Source: Strix aluco
Taxonomy: Eukaryota > Chordata > Aves > Strigiformes > Strigidae
DNA: 64,000 bases
Direction of reading: 5' to 3'
Assembly (NCBI RefSeq): GCF_031877795.1
Contig: NC_133958.1
Span: 4,836,001-4,900,000, forward strand
Shown here: positions 1 to 34,497 of the stretch, piece by piece
How positions within the stretch are numbered: the stretch's first letter is position 1
How the letters are laid out: every line of letters begins with the position of its first letter
Program-made: the position numbers and the translations under genes
The notes under the pieces: model-generated
The model's input: only the letters and a program-made list of their open reading frames with translations
Told to the model about the DNA's origin: nothing
The model's database searches: none

Positions 1-1842
1 AAAAGGGAAGGGGCAGATACCACGAATCTTTGCAGGTAGTTTCATTTCGTGGCCAAACCCTCCGGTTCTTGGCTGAGCAGACCCGAGGAAGAGCCTCCCG
101 GAGGTGGAGAGGGCTGGAGCTCCATGCCAGGGGAAGGATACCACCAGCCTTCAAAGGACATATTTTTAAGTCGTGCCCGACCCTCTCTGGTTTGCAACCA
201 AAACAATTCACACATAAGGCATATAAATAGAGTGCAATACTCCCTGGTTATTTTAGCAGCCGGAACAGCCATAGAAATCGAGGGTGATTTTTACTATGTG
301 CTGGTTACCTGACCTCCAGGCACCAGCTGCTGCGGATTTCTGCAGAACTGTGAACCAGGCAGAAGTCGTGTGAGCTGCCCCCACACTGCTCCATGCCTGT
401 TCTCCAGCGACCATTTTTAGCAGCACGAAAGAGAGTTGGAGCTCGGTGGAGGTTTTTCATCGGCGGAGAGAGCCAGCACGCATCCCCCGGATGGTGGGAG
501 CTGATGGTGTGGACAGCTGTCCCCGCTGGGGACGGGGCTGGAACTCGGCACGCTCGCTGCGCCGGGCACCGCCTGCCTTCAGCTCGGGCTGGTCGCCTCG
601 CTGCGGAGTTCAAGTGCAGCTCAAAGTGCAGACCAAAAAGATATTTAGAGAAGGAGGTTTCGGGAAAACCAGAGTTACTGGGCTCCATCTTAAAATACCG
701 ATCTTTTAATAGCAATTTTGATTGAACAGCAACTGTCCCTATTAAGCGTTCTGGTTTCACATAATGCTGTTACATCAAGCCTGGGTTTGAAATCCCGAGG
801 ACAGCATGAAGATTTGGAACAAACCTTTGGATCCTTCTAGTCCTGGCTGCTTGCAACACTTCGCATTTCCTTAATAGCATGGTAGCTTGACAACACAAAT
901 GAACCCAGTTTTGATCCCATGACAACAAAAACGCATGTATTTACTGTTGGCTGGTCAATTGAAATCCATTTGCTTATTTGGTCGACGAGGTGTGGAATGA
1001 ATGTTTAAGTGTGTGTTAAAAACAGTCAGCATGGAAGGAAAGTTCCTTAAAATATCCTGTATCACTGGAGATTTGCTGCCAGATAGCAAGTAGGAGGAAG
1101 CAGTCATTGATGTAGCATCGGGAGAAGGCTGTTCTTGAGCTCTGCGCTCTTCGCCAGCACAGGTTTCTCCTCCCTTTGGTGCCGCAGTCCGCTCGGACCG
1201 CTGCTCCAGCGGCAGGATTTCGTTGGAAGGAGCTAGTGCAGGAATAAAGGGCCTATCGAGGGGGCAAATAATGCAGAAATTGGAGGGTTCAGCAACGGCT
1301 TGAGGGGTTTGGGGCAGAAAAACCATCCTGTTGAGGATGGGGCGGGAGGGAGCGGCTGGGTGGGGGTCTGGCAGCCAGCCCCGGGCAGAGCCACCGCGGG
1401 GGTCCTTGGCAGCGAGCTGCTGGAGGAGAAGCGGCTCCTCTCAGCTTCTGGGACGATCGTGCCTCTGGAAGAGAAAGCGGGTTCGTCCCCCGCCGGCGCC
1501 GAGCTGAGCTGTGGGCGCCTGTGTCAGTGCGTGCTCAGTTGCGATCTCTCTGCTTTTAAGGCATTCCCATTTACTCTGTCAGCTTCCAGTTCATGTGCTG
1601 GAGCACATCCTTGGAACGAGCTGACGCAGTTGGTGGCAGTGTCTTTTGCTCTGAGAGAGTCTGGAGGAAGAAGAGCCAAGACTTCATTAACTTTTGAAGC
1701 GTAACTCCCCTGGTAGCTGCAGCTTACCCTCCCCTGGGTTCACGCAGGCGTTTGCTGAGGACAGGTTTCACTGCGCAGGTAGTTGCCACTCCAGGCTCTG
1801 CTGCAGTACCTCTGAGCTGATTTCCATCTCCTCTTTCCACAG
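1..1842 (+). other. BIN3 intron 1 (3' part)
   Basis: The stretch before the first visible BIN3 exon ends in a good acceptor (CTCTTTCCACAG). Short overlapping ORFs on both strands show no family resemblance. A moderately CpG-rich patch lies near 1,130-1,520. No RNA gene or repeat is recognised. Confidence 0.7.
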
Positions 1843-25310
<23,468 letters not shown>

Positions 25311-26114
25311 GCACCGTGGCGGGATGGTGGTGATGGGGATCCCCCCCCCAAGCCTTCAGGCTGCTCCCCATCTCCTCCCTCCCAGGGATGGACGTGGGGG
25401 CTTTAACCGCTGGCTGCTCTCTTTGCCCCATGGCTCTGCCCTGCTGCCAGGACAAGGTATTGCCTAGGGCAGGGGTGGGGGGCACAGCAGGGCCCCCCCT
25501 GTTCTATCCAACCATTTTCTGGATTGGCTCTGCCCCCCCAGCAGCCAGGCTTTGCCCTAAACAGGGGTTTGTAGGGAATTGGCCACTCTGCAGCTGAAAA
25601 TGGGGAGGGGCTGGGTGCTGCCAGCCCTTCGCTCCATGCCCAGCACACCTCGACCCTCCCCGCACCCCCTTCCAGGTCCAGATCGGGCCCAGACTCCTTG
25701 ATTTTCTAGCAGGAGGAAGGGGCCACTCCGGCAGCTGCTCATTTTGTGCCTTAGAAGCTCAGTAGCCCCCCCAGGGGGAGGGTAAAAGCCTTCAAATTCC
25801 ATTTTTTGAAGCATCAGAGAGCGGTGAAAGGGCTGTGCTTCCCCCGGCGAGCATCAAGTGATGCCAAGCTCTGAATCCGCCCCATTTTAAGCAGGAACAA
25901 TGCAAAGTGCCTCTGCCCCACAGCTGGGGGGGGTGCAGGGGGTGTACATCTGCACAGCCATGGGTGCGTGGGTGCCCCCCCGAGGGCTATAGGGGAAGCC
26001 CAGAGGAAGGCAGGGGGGGATGCAAAAGGGAAATGCAACCCCAGGGAAAACCGAGGGGGTGTGGGGGAGCTCTCTAGCTCGAATTGGGGTACAGGGGCTC
26101 CGCTGCTCTTCTCC

Positions 26115-26120
26115 AATAAA
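26115..26120 (+). terminator. BIN3: BIN3 poly(A) signal AATAAA
   Basis: AATAAA lies 805 bases after the BIN3 stop codon and is followed by a T/G-rich stretch, so cleavage is expected near 26,135. This gives a GC-rich 3' UTR of about 0.8 kb (25,311-26,135) with no other gene recognised in it. Confidence 0.75.
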
Positions 26121-26135
26121 GTTTTTGGCAGAGCA

Positions 26136-26976
26136 GGGCCGGGTCTGTGTCGCCGGGGGAGGGACACGGTGCCAAGGCCGGGCTGCTGCCGCCCTCTGCT
26201 GCCATCTGCCAGCCACTACCACGCCGGGGGGACCCACGGGGTCCGAGCCCCCCAGCCCCAGGAGAAGGCTGTTGGGTTGGAGGTGTAATTTTAAGAAAGG
26301 TATTAAAGGGCTGGAGGGGGGTGGGAAGGAGAAAAGAGGGGTTGAAGAGACACAGAAAGGAAACGGCCTCAACAAAGCACAAAAAAAATTTTACAGTTGA
26401 ATATAGTGAATTGGAGCCTGAGCTGGTGCCTTTCAGCATATGGGGGGGCTGCAGGAGCTCTCACTGCTGCCCTCCATGTCCTGGGATGGGGCTGGCAGGG
26501 CCTGGAGCTGGCACCAGCCCCCCTGTTTGCGTCCCTCCCTCCTAAATAAGCCAGTCTGGCCCCAAATTGTGGGTCCAGCTCAGAACACTGAGATAGCCCG
26601 TGCCCTGTCTCCAATACACACAAGATTTCGTATTTAAGGTGTTCCCATTAAATACAAACCAGGGGTCAGAGCAAACCCCGACAGCTGCCCTGGCTCTGCA
26701 CACCCAGGGTGGGAGCCACCTCCAGCCCAGCTCAAGCCCAGCTCCAGCTCCGCAGGGAGAGGGCCAGGACAGAAAGGGCTCACGGGGACCTTGCTGCCAT
26801 CCACGACCCCCCTGTGTGACATCCAGGCAGGCAGGGACTTTGCTCTCTCCTGGTAGCGATCTGGTGGACGCTGGTTCCTCAAAGCAGTCATTAGTCTAGA
26901 AGAGAGGAGAGGGGGTGAGCGGGGGGGGCTCGCAAAGACAACACCCCACGTCCCAGCACATCTCGCCCTCACTTAC
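26136..26976. other. Intergenic space between the BIN3 and CCAR2-pseudogene 3' ends
   Basis: About 0.8 kb between the convergent units. I looked here for the CCAR2 C-terminal coiled-coil exons and for a minus-strand poly(A) signal and recognised neither; the only weak hints are ORF fragments with no alignable family motif. Confidence 0.55.
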
Positions 26977-29900
26977 CCAGCTTGACCTCCAGCGTGGGGG
27001 TTTTGCTCTCCAGGGAGCCCTGGCTGCTCTCCTTTCTCCAGCAGCTTCCCCAGGTCGAGCCCCGTGACGTGGGAGACGTGGGCCAGGCCAGGAGGCACCA
27101 GAGGGAGGTTTCCCAGAGCAAGAACAACTCATCCCCCAGCGCAGGATCCGTCCCTCTGCCTCTTCCCTTCGGTAGCCACAGAAATCCCAAATCGAAGGAC
27201 AGCGCTTGGGTCCGGAGCCGTGGGCTGAAACCCAGACGTGTGGTAGGGTGGGAGAGGCCAAGCTCCCCAAAAGACCGGAGCGGCGCGCAGCCTGTCCCCA
27301 CGACAAGAGGGATTGCACCAGGGACACGGGGTTCCCCCCGGCTACGTACCTACGTCTGCTCAGCCTCCTCCTCCATTTCGGCAGCGCTTTCTTAGCTCCA
27401 AGTTCCTTGATCTCCAGCGGCTTTTTCTTCTCCAGCAAGTCCAGCAGCGCCGTGTAGCGCTTGTCACCAAAATCCTGCTGCAGCATCTCCTGGAGGATCA
27501 CCAGCGGGGAGGGAGGGGGGCACCGGGGATGTGCCTGCCCGTGCTGTGCCGAGCTTCCCTCAGAGGAGAGCTGCTCCCACCGCCTCCTGCGCTGCAGCAG
27601 GGTGAAGAGAGAGATGGTGGAGCAGGCAGCCTGCCCGTCCTGCCTGGCCGGGTGGGGATGGGCCAGTTCCCCAGCGGGTTCAGGCTCCAGCAGTAGCTCG
27701 GTGGTCCCGTGGCAACCACGTGCTGCTCGGGGGGCCTCCATCTCCTGCTAAAAACCACCCTGGTTAGGTGGGAGCAGGAAGGGGAAGGTGCTGGGAGCTG
27801 TCACCCAGAGCATGACCTTGATTTCTCCCGAAAACAGGAGGCACCTACAGGAATGAAACCGCCTTTTGGGACACGTGAGTTGACACGACACCCGGCATCG
27901 CCGCGCTCGGCCCCGCACGGCTTCTCCTCCAGCAACGGAGGCAGCGAGGGTCCCTTCTTAGCCTTGGGCTGGCACGAGGCTTCCCACTCCTCCGGGGAGT
28001 CCTGCCCAGGCACCCAGCAGGGGAAAAAAAAAAAAAAATATCACCCCACCTCCCACCGGTCCCTGAATTCAGCAAACTGGCCCCTGCAGCACGGCAGGGA
28101 ACGGGGGGGTGGTGTGCCCCAGGAAGCCCAGCACAAAGCGGGGAGCTGGACCCCCATAAAACCTTCACAGGAGTGACGGGGACAGGACCAGAGCCCTGAC
28201 AGGTCACAGAAAGGCTGGTGACTGTCCCCAGCGAGGCCGTTTGCAGGGACACGGAGCGAGGCCTCAGCCCAAGAGCATCCCCTGCCCAGCCCCGCTCCTG
28301 GACAAGTCGCCGCTGGGCCTGAGCCAAACCTCCTCCCCCAGCACCCACCAGGGAGAACTTCATCCCCCCTCAGCTGTTCCTTCCCAACCGCATCACATGC
28401 CGGGCCAGGTTTAAGCAAAATAAAATCAGTTGCCACGGTTACCCGGAGCAGGGATGCTATATATAACAACTGCCAGGCGAGGAGCCCAGCCCATGCGCCC
28501 CAGCGAGGGCCACGCTTTTCCACGGGCGATGCGTGGGGAGCTGAGCCCCGGCAGACCCCACGCTGGCTCCTGGGTGGGCAGAGGCCCGTGGCAACCCCAC
28601 GGGGTGGGCTGCAGTGCCCCGGCTGGGCAGCAGCCACGTGCTGCCTGTTGGCTGGCCGCTCCGTGGCTTGGAGTTGCCACGCTCCGTGGCTTGGAGTTGC
28701 CACGCTCCTCGCTGCCTGCTGTGGCTGGATTAAACCCCCCTCCTGGGCTCTCCAGAATCCACCTTATCCCGTGTTCATCTGCACGGCTGGGTCACCCTGC
28801 GCGGGGCTGCCAGCCCTCCCCTGCCACCGACCCCCCAGCAACCTGCCTCTCCTCCCTCCAGTGCATCCCGCTCCTGCTCTGTGCTCTCAGCTCCTCCTGC
28901 CGTCCCTGTGCTCAAGAGATTTCACCCCCCGAAAAAAAAAACAAAAAAAACCAACAAACACACACCAAACCCAAGCGTTCCTGGTCGTGCAAACTCCGCT
29001 CTTGGCCGGGAACTTGCTTCAGAACAAGGAGCCCTTTGCCAGGGCCGGGTCTGCCCAGCGGCAGCTCCACACCGGGCTGGAGAGGACGACTCCGTCTGAA
29101 ATAGTAAAAGTGGATAATTACCGATTTCTCGCACCACCCACCAGATCCCAGTTAATAGGGAGAGCTCGCAGAAAGGGAAAAATTAACTCTACGATGCGCT
29201 GCAAGCTCAGCCACGATTCCTGTCAGCGCTCGGACCCCCACAAGGCAGCGGGGAGGGATGTCCCCGCTCAGAGACGCGTGAGCCAGTGGCACCACTTCGG
29301 GCTGGGGTCCAGCCCCGCCTGGGCCACGCGGGAGCAGCGTCAGGGTGGGGCCATCCCATGACGGGCACCGTTCCCCGCCGATGAGAACAGCTTCAGCCTC
29401 TTTCCTCCCCGCAGGGACTGGGCAGAGACGGGCGGTGAGCCCGGCCGTGTCGCGGCATCCCGGCTGTCCCCCTTCCTCCCCCAAATCCCCCGTCCCCCTT
29501 GGGGACAAGACCCCAGGGGACACAGCCAGGTTGTGCAGACGCCATCCCACAGCCAGCCCAGTAAACACAGGTGACGGCGTAACACCAAACCTAAGGGCTT
29601 CCCCCCAAAACCGGGTGAATTAACTTGCCAAGTCCCGCACACGCCGGGGTTCACACCTCGATTTTCTTTGTTGGGTGCTCAGGAGCTTTCCCTGGCTCCC
29701 GGTGATCCGGCAGCACCGGGGCCATCGCCGACCTCCCTCCTCTTCACCTTGGCCCTGAAAGCAGAACCAGCATCATCCGGAGCGGCCCCAGCATCCTCCT
29801 CGGGGTCAGGATGCAGCTGGGGTACCACCGGCCGGGGGGAGCCGGGCGCTGCCGTAGCATCTCCCCGGCATTGCAGAAGGGCCTGGAGGCAGAGAACCAC

Positions 29901-30894
29901 CCCGAGGGGGCCCCCCAAGACTTAGAGAAACCAGAGATCCTCTCTGACCACAAATATCCCCCCAAAAAAATAACGATGTGGCCAGAGCACCCCGTAGGGA
30001 AGGGCCCCACGTCTTAAGGTCTGGCCCTGGTGAGTGTTTCACGCTCCAGAAGGCGCCGGTGGTGCAGGGCAGGAGGGGAGGGGGCTGCCCTGTGCCCACC
30101 CCACAGCAGGGACACGTCCCGTCTCAGGTAAGCGGAGGGGGGTGACAGGAAGAGGTTTGCTGCTGGGGAAGGGGGAAACAAGGATCGTCAGACACCCAAG
30201 GAGTCTGCTCCAGAAAGCTTCAGCACCTTCAGCATCGCCTCGCCGCACCAACCCACCCCAGGGACCCCCTAATCCCCCCCCCGCCCCCCCTTGCAGTGCC
30301 CAGAGTCCCCCACGTTTCCAGGGAAGGAGCAGCGGGATGCAGGAGGCTCCGGGCGAGCTCGGAGGATGCTCTGGGGCAGGAGCAGGGCCGGGGATCTCGG
30401 GGTACGTTGCTGGGAAGGGGGGGGGAAAAAAAAAAAAAAACAACAAAAACAAGAAATCACAGTAGGAAATTGCTGGGAAGGAGGGGGGATGGAGGGATAA
30501 CGGGGTACCTGGTTGGAGAGCACCTGGCCGCAGCTTTCATCAGCATCTTCCCGCCTGCGGTACCCAGCCCTTCGCCACGCAGCCCCGACGACACGGTGAG
30601 GGGCTCCGTCAGCACCGAAACACTGCGGCGGAGCATCGACCCCCCTAGCCCCCCCCCTCAACTCCTCGTGTATTTTGTCCCCTCCCCTCCAAAAAAAAAA
30701 AACCCACCACCCAACACTCCCGCGGGTTGCTGAGCACCCTGAGGAAGGCTGCCGTGTCCCCCAGCTGCGATGCGACCGAGAGCATCCCTCCCCCCCAACC
30801 CCATCCCCAGCAGGGATCCCCCCCCCGGCACCCCCTCCCCACCCACCTGCGGCAGCAGCTCAGCGGGGAGCAGGGGGCTCAGCAGGGACCTCTT
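26977..30894 (-). pseudogene. CCAR2: Decayed CCAR2 (DBC1) gene, exon remnants in order
   Basis: Human CCAR2 (923 aa; SIRT1 inhibitor, DBIRD splicing complex) sits exactly here, between C8orf58 and BIN3. Matches to remembered human CCAR2 run in the right order and strand: SLLSPLLPAELLPQ (30,893-30,853); GKMLMKAA, then QVLSNQ in another frame (30,624-30,510); a 57-nt exon at 30,370-30,314; EEDAGAAPDDAG (29,882-29,748); GRKEAEAVLIGGE (29,409-29,375) matching GRKEEEAVLVGGE of the Nudix-like domain, then VAQAGLDPSPKW in a shifted frame (29,340-29,283); FAEFRDRWEV (28,086-28,045); SPEEWEASCQPKA (28,001-27,849) matching LEEWEALCQQKA; EMLQQDFGDKRY (~27,485-27,440) matching EMLQRDFGYRVY; SHVTGLDLGKLLEKGEQ, then SLESKTPTLEVKLG in another frame (27,080-26,977). 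At least four adjacent homologous blocks lie in incompatible frames, an ATG exon is not found, and the final coiled coil is missing. Several splice sites survive. It could still be transcribed; assembly error at this many places seems unlikely. Confidence 0.8.
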
Positions 30895-31080
30895 TAGGGG
30901 GGGGGGGGAACACAACACACACACAAGCTTTAGCCCCCCCCACGACGTAGCAGGAGCCCCCCCGCCGTCCTGCCCCGGGGCTGACCTGGGAGGGGGTCGG
31001 GGAGGGGGGTGAGGGGGGTAAAAAATCAGCTGCTTAACGGTGCCGCGGGACCGGGCGGACAAAAGGGGCGGAAAAGCCGT

Positions 31081-31145
31081 CGGAAGTGATGCGGCTGTGA
31101 CGCGTCCTCGTGTGACGTCACGCCGGGTCGGGGAGAGTGACGTCA
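31081..31145 (-). promoter_or_regulatory. Double-CRE, ETS-type CpG promoter of the CCAR2 unit
   Basis: Two perfect palindromic cAMP response elements, TGACGTCA, lie at 31,113-31,120 and 31,138-31,145, 25 bp apart, with a CRE-like TGACGCG at 31,098 and an ETS/GABP-type CGGAAGTG at 31,081-31,088. The block is CpG-rich and placed just upstream of the first CCAR2-like remnant on the minus strand, as expected for a TATA-less housekeeping promoter. It begins only ~55 bases downstream of the C8orf58 poly(A) signal. CREs are palindromic, so direction is inferred from context. Confidence 0.65.
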
Positions 31146-31199
31146 CCGCGCAACGGCCCATCACCTTGGAAAGAGCCAACGCTTTGGCAGTGAAAAGGC

Positions 31200-31205
31200 T
31201 TTATT
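31200..31205 (-). terminator. C8orf58: C8orf58 poly(A) signal AATAAA
   Basis: AATAAA on the minus strand 193 bases after the stop codon gives a short 3' UTR ending near 31,185. The next unit's promoter elements begin within ~40-100 bases. Confidence 0.75.
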
Positions 31206-31397
31206 TTGGAGAAAAAAGAAAAAAAGAGGGGTGAAGGGGGGTGTGGGGGGGGTGTCGGGCTGGGGACCGGCCCCGGGTGAGCGTGAGGTCAGGCGGTGGG
31301 GTGTGATGCGAGAGGCGCAGCGCAGTTCATCCATCGGTTCCTCCATCCAGGAGCGGCGGTGGCAGGACGGGGACATCCCCCCCCTCCAGGTCCGGCC

Positions 31398-34282
31398 CTA
31401 CCTGCAGCGGCCCCCCCGCAGTGAGCGGCGGGTCAGGCGGGTCAGCAGCACCTTCACCCGCCCCCAGTGCGAGCGCCCGTCCTGCCGGGGAGACGCGGCT
31501 GTCAGCGAGGTGGAGGGGGGGGGGGGAACCCGGTGGGACCCCCCTCCCCACCTCACAGACACCCCCACACCCCCGTCCCCCAGTTTCTACCTTGTCCGGT
31601 GTCGGGGCACTCTCAGAGGGGTCCAGCAGGCTGGGGGAGCTGGCTGAGTACCCCCACGTCCTCCGGCAGGGCTCGGGGTCAGGCGCTGCGTGCGGGGGGG
31701 GACACACACAAATCCAGTGTGGGTGTGTTGGGGGGTCCGGCCAGGCACAGCCCCACTGTCCCCATTTTTCCCCCCCCCCGACCCCAAACTCACCTGGGGC
31801 CTGGCTGTCTGAGCGGGAGCGCGGCCGGAACCTCCACACGGCCGGATCCTGGGTGGGCTGTGGGCGAGGGGAGGCAGCGTGTGAGCTGGGACCCCCCCAG
31901 AACCCCCACCACCACCCACCCCCCTGCACCCCGACCCTCACCATGGCGTCAGGGCGGCTGTGCCGGGCATCTGCCGCCTCTTGCCGCAGCAGCCTGTTGT
32001 CCTGCTGCAGCCGGGCCAAACGCTCCAACATCTGGCAAACGTGCTCCAGGTACCGCAGCCCCTGTCCCGGCACGGCCTGTGGGCAAGCACGGGGGGCTCG
32101 AGGGCTACCAGGCAGCCAAGCCCCAGCCACAACCACCCTCCCCTCCCCGGCACTCACCGCCTCGTCGGGACCCTCAGCGCCGGGCTCCTCCATGTCCCGG
32201 GGGTCCCCCGCGGGGTCGGCCGTGGCGGGGACGTTGCGGCGGCCGAGCTGTCGCGGGCAGCGTGTGGGCAGCCGCTGCCTCCTGCTCCGCTGCGCTGCCT
32301 GCACCAGCTTCTTGCGGGGGGGCCGGGGGGGGTCGGTGCCCGGTTCCTCTCCGGGGGGGCTCTTCTCCGCTGGGAGACCGTCGAGGGAGAAGCTGCTTTC
32401 GGAGCCCAGGGGGGTGGAGGGTGAGTGCTCGTTGCTGGCCATCTCCACCCCGGAGTCTTCCGACTCTGATTTGAGGAGCCTCCCGCTTGCTGGGGGGCTG
32501 CCGGGGGAGAGGGGTGACGGTGGGGGGGGTCCCCAGGTGCTCATCCCCCCCGGGGGCTGCCGCGGGCTCTCCTGCAGCGGGCGGTAGACGCTGGCGGAGG
32601 TGCGCACCACGCAGCTCTCTGCCATCTCCCAGGGACCATCTGCGGGGCGAGGGAGGATGGGTTGGGGGGGGCGGGGGTGTCCCCAGGCAGAGGCAGGATG
32701 GGGTGTTCACCCCCCACCCCCCCAGAACCATCCCACAGCAGCTCCAGCCGTGCCTGAGGCCGCAGGATGGCTCCAGGCACCGCCGGCTCCTCGTGTTTGG
32801 CCCCGCGGCGTGGGGGGCATCACCCCACAGCTCAGGGTGGGACCGCAGCGGGGTGGGGTGGGGGGTGTGGGGGGGCGGGGGGGGTGTCTCAGCCCTCCTT
32901 GCACCACCACCCACCTCCCTTCCCAACCAGGCCACGGCAGAGCCCTCGGGGAGGTGGGGAGCGAAGCTTTGGCACCCTCCCAGCGCTCGATTCGGGGTGC
33001 AGAGCTGCCCACCCCCTCGGAGGCTCACAAACACCCCCCCCCCCAACTCACAGCAGCTGAACCTCCTCTTCCAGCCGGCGCGGGAGCCACCCCACATCGC
33101 CGAGAGCCGGAGCCGACTGCCGGGCGCGCGTCCCGGCGCTCCCTTTTATAGCCACCCCAGCCGGCGACGGGCCCTGTATCCAGAGGCACCTCATTACCCG
33201 ACTGGTTCCCAACTGGTTCCTCTCAGGGTTTGGGATCGGCGATACTGGCTGGGCCGGTGGTTAAGGGCTCCCGTCCCACCCCGGCTGGGAAGGCGAGAGC
33301 GTGATCCGACGAATCCCGCCGCTTTCGGGGAGTCCCGCTCAGGGCCCCAACTGGGGCCAAATTCTGGAGAGGGGGCAGGGGGTGTCCCCAGTGCTCCCCA
33401 AATTCCTCCCCCCGTGCAGCCACATCGCTTCAGCCGGGGGCTGGAGCCACTCACCTCGGGGGCTGGCGAGGCTGGTGGCCCCACGGCCGGCCAGCGGACA
33501 ATCGATTCAGTGGCCGCATGAATCCCAGCAATGCCGGGGGGGGCGGCCTCAACGCCCCGGCACAGCCGCCTGCCAGCAGCCCCGCTCCCACGCACCAAAT
33601 TTCCACGGGCACCGGACAGCCCCACGTGCCGAGAGGCTGGTGGCCTCCTGGCCACTGCGCTTGCCACGCCAGCACGGGGGTTCCACCGCGGCTTGGAGCC
33701 CCGCCGGGGTGAGACGGGGGTAGGGGTGGGGTGGGGGGGTTCCCCATCACCGAGAGAGCTCAAACCTCCCCCGTGGGAGCTGCCGCTGTGCTGGGGGTCC
33801 CCCCCTGAGTGTACAGCTCCAGCTCAGACCCCCCCATACATCCCAGATTTTGCTGCTGGAGGGGGGTCCCAGCTCAAGCTGAGCTCGGGGGGGTACATAG
33901 AGATGGGGGGGTGGGTTTCTGGGACCCCCACACTGCATACGGGCTCGACCCCAGTGCAGGCACTGAAAGGCAACACCTGGTTTGAATTCCCAGCACAGGC
34001 AGCACCCTGGGCCCCTCCCTATGGGGGGGGTGGGGGGGGGAAAAGGCCACAAACAGGGGGTCCAAGGACCGGCACAGACACCCCAAACCAGGGATCCCCG
34101 AGGATCCCCTCCAGCAGAAGCTTCACAGGCTGGGGACCTCGGGGGGGGGGGGGAAATCCCCTAATGCAGACCTCGGGGACCCCCCATCTGCGCGGGGGTC
34201 CACCCCACAGCCCACCCCCTCCCCGGGACTCACCACGGCCACGGAGCGGCTCCACGCTGAAGGTTCCGCGACGGCGCAGCAT
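31398..34282 (-). CDS. C8orf58: C8orf58 orthologue, uncharacterised protein, 302 aa
   Basis: Six coding exons with consistent phases: 34282-34234, 32639-32158, 32076-31942, 31857-31794, 31685-31591 and 31481-31398 (TAG). The start MLRRRGTFSVEPLRGR resembles the human N-terminus MLGRRRVFAVEPLG as I recall it; then GRDGPWEMAESCVV and SEDSGVEMASNEHSPSTP. Residues ~184-212 form a short Leu/Gln/Arg-rich coiled coil (RYLEHVCQMLERLARLQQDN). A Ser/Pro block (GYSASSPSLLDPSES) follows, and a basic tail (LLTRLTRRSLRGGRCR) ends the protein. Human protein is ~365 aa, so this one is shorter. Function is unknown. Several introns stay open, so one long ORF spans exons 2-5 and should not be taken as the protein. 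It sits tandem with PDLIM2 upstream and the CCAR2 remnant downstream. An alternative first exon at 33,052-33,097 joins in the same phase. Confidence 0.87.
33052..33097 (-). CDS. C8orf58: C8orf58 alternative first coding exon (MWGGSRAGWKRRFSC)
   Basis: ATG at 33,097 begins MWGGSRAGWKRRFSC and runs 46 nt to a consensus donor (GTGAGT) ending in phase 1, the same phase as the conventional first exon. It can therefore splice to the common exon at 32,639 and give a 301-aa isoform with a different, more basic N-terminus. It stands ~46 bases downstream of a perfect TATA box. No transcript evidence is available to me. Confidence 0.6.
33143..33150 (-). promoter_or_regulatory. C8orf58: TATA box (TATAAAAG) for the alternative C8orf58 first exon
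   Basis: The minus strand reads GCTATAAAAGGGAGC, a textbook TATA box and rare in this GC-rich region. A start site ~30 bases downstream (~33,115) leaves a short GC-rich leader before ATG 33,097. Confidence 0.65.
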
Positions 34283-34350
34283 CCCCGGGGAGGGGGAACC
34301 GGGGGCCGGACAGGGCGGACGGGCCCCCCCCCCCGCTGCTCCTCCGCCGC

Positions 34351-34356
34351 TTTATG
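34351..34356 (-). promoter_or_regulatory. C8orf58: TATA-like CATAAA upstream of C8orf58 exon 1
   Basis: The minus strand reads GCCCCATAAAGCGG about 70 bases before the ATG at 34,282 within a G/C-rich block. The predicted start site is near 34,322. Weaker than the TATA box at 33,150. Confidence 0.4.
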
Positions 34357-34491
34357 GGGCAGGGCTGGGGGGCGGCACGGCCCCGGGGCGGGGCGGGGGG
34401 GGATGTGGCCTCACCCTACCAGGGCAGCACCTTTGCCCCCAGCCCCGGCCCGGGGGGTCACGCCCGCCGGCCCCCCCCCGAGGTAGAAGCG

Positions 34492-34497
34492 TTTATT
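34492..34497 (-). terminator. Orphan minus-strand AATAAA, possible distal PDLIM2 poly(A) site
   Basis: AATAAA followed by CGCTTC on the minus strand, 1.2 kb beyond the PDLIM2 stop and 0.14 kb ahead of the C8orf58 start region. It may end a long PDLIM2 3' UTR; the nearer ATTAAA at 35,331 is the alternative. Confidence 0.35.

Noticed and set aside
26977-30894. A new, bird-specific intact gene
   Set aside because: The pieces match CCAR2 in order and place but cannot be joined in one frame, so a decayed CCAR2 explains them better than a new gene.
31327-32625. 432-codon minus-strand ORF taken as a single-exon gene
   Set aside because: It is C8orf58 exons 2-5 read through short open introns; splice consensus sites and phases fit the six-exon model and give the conserved C-terminus in a different frame.
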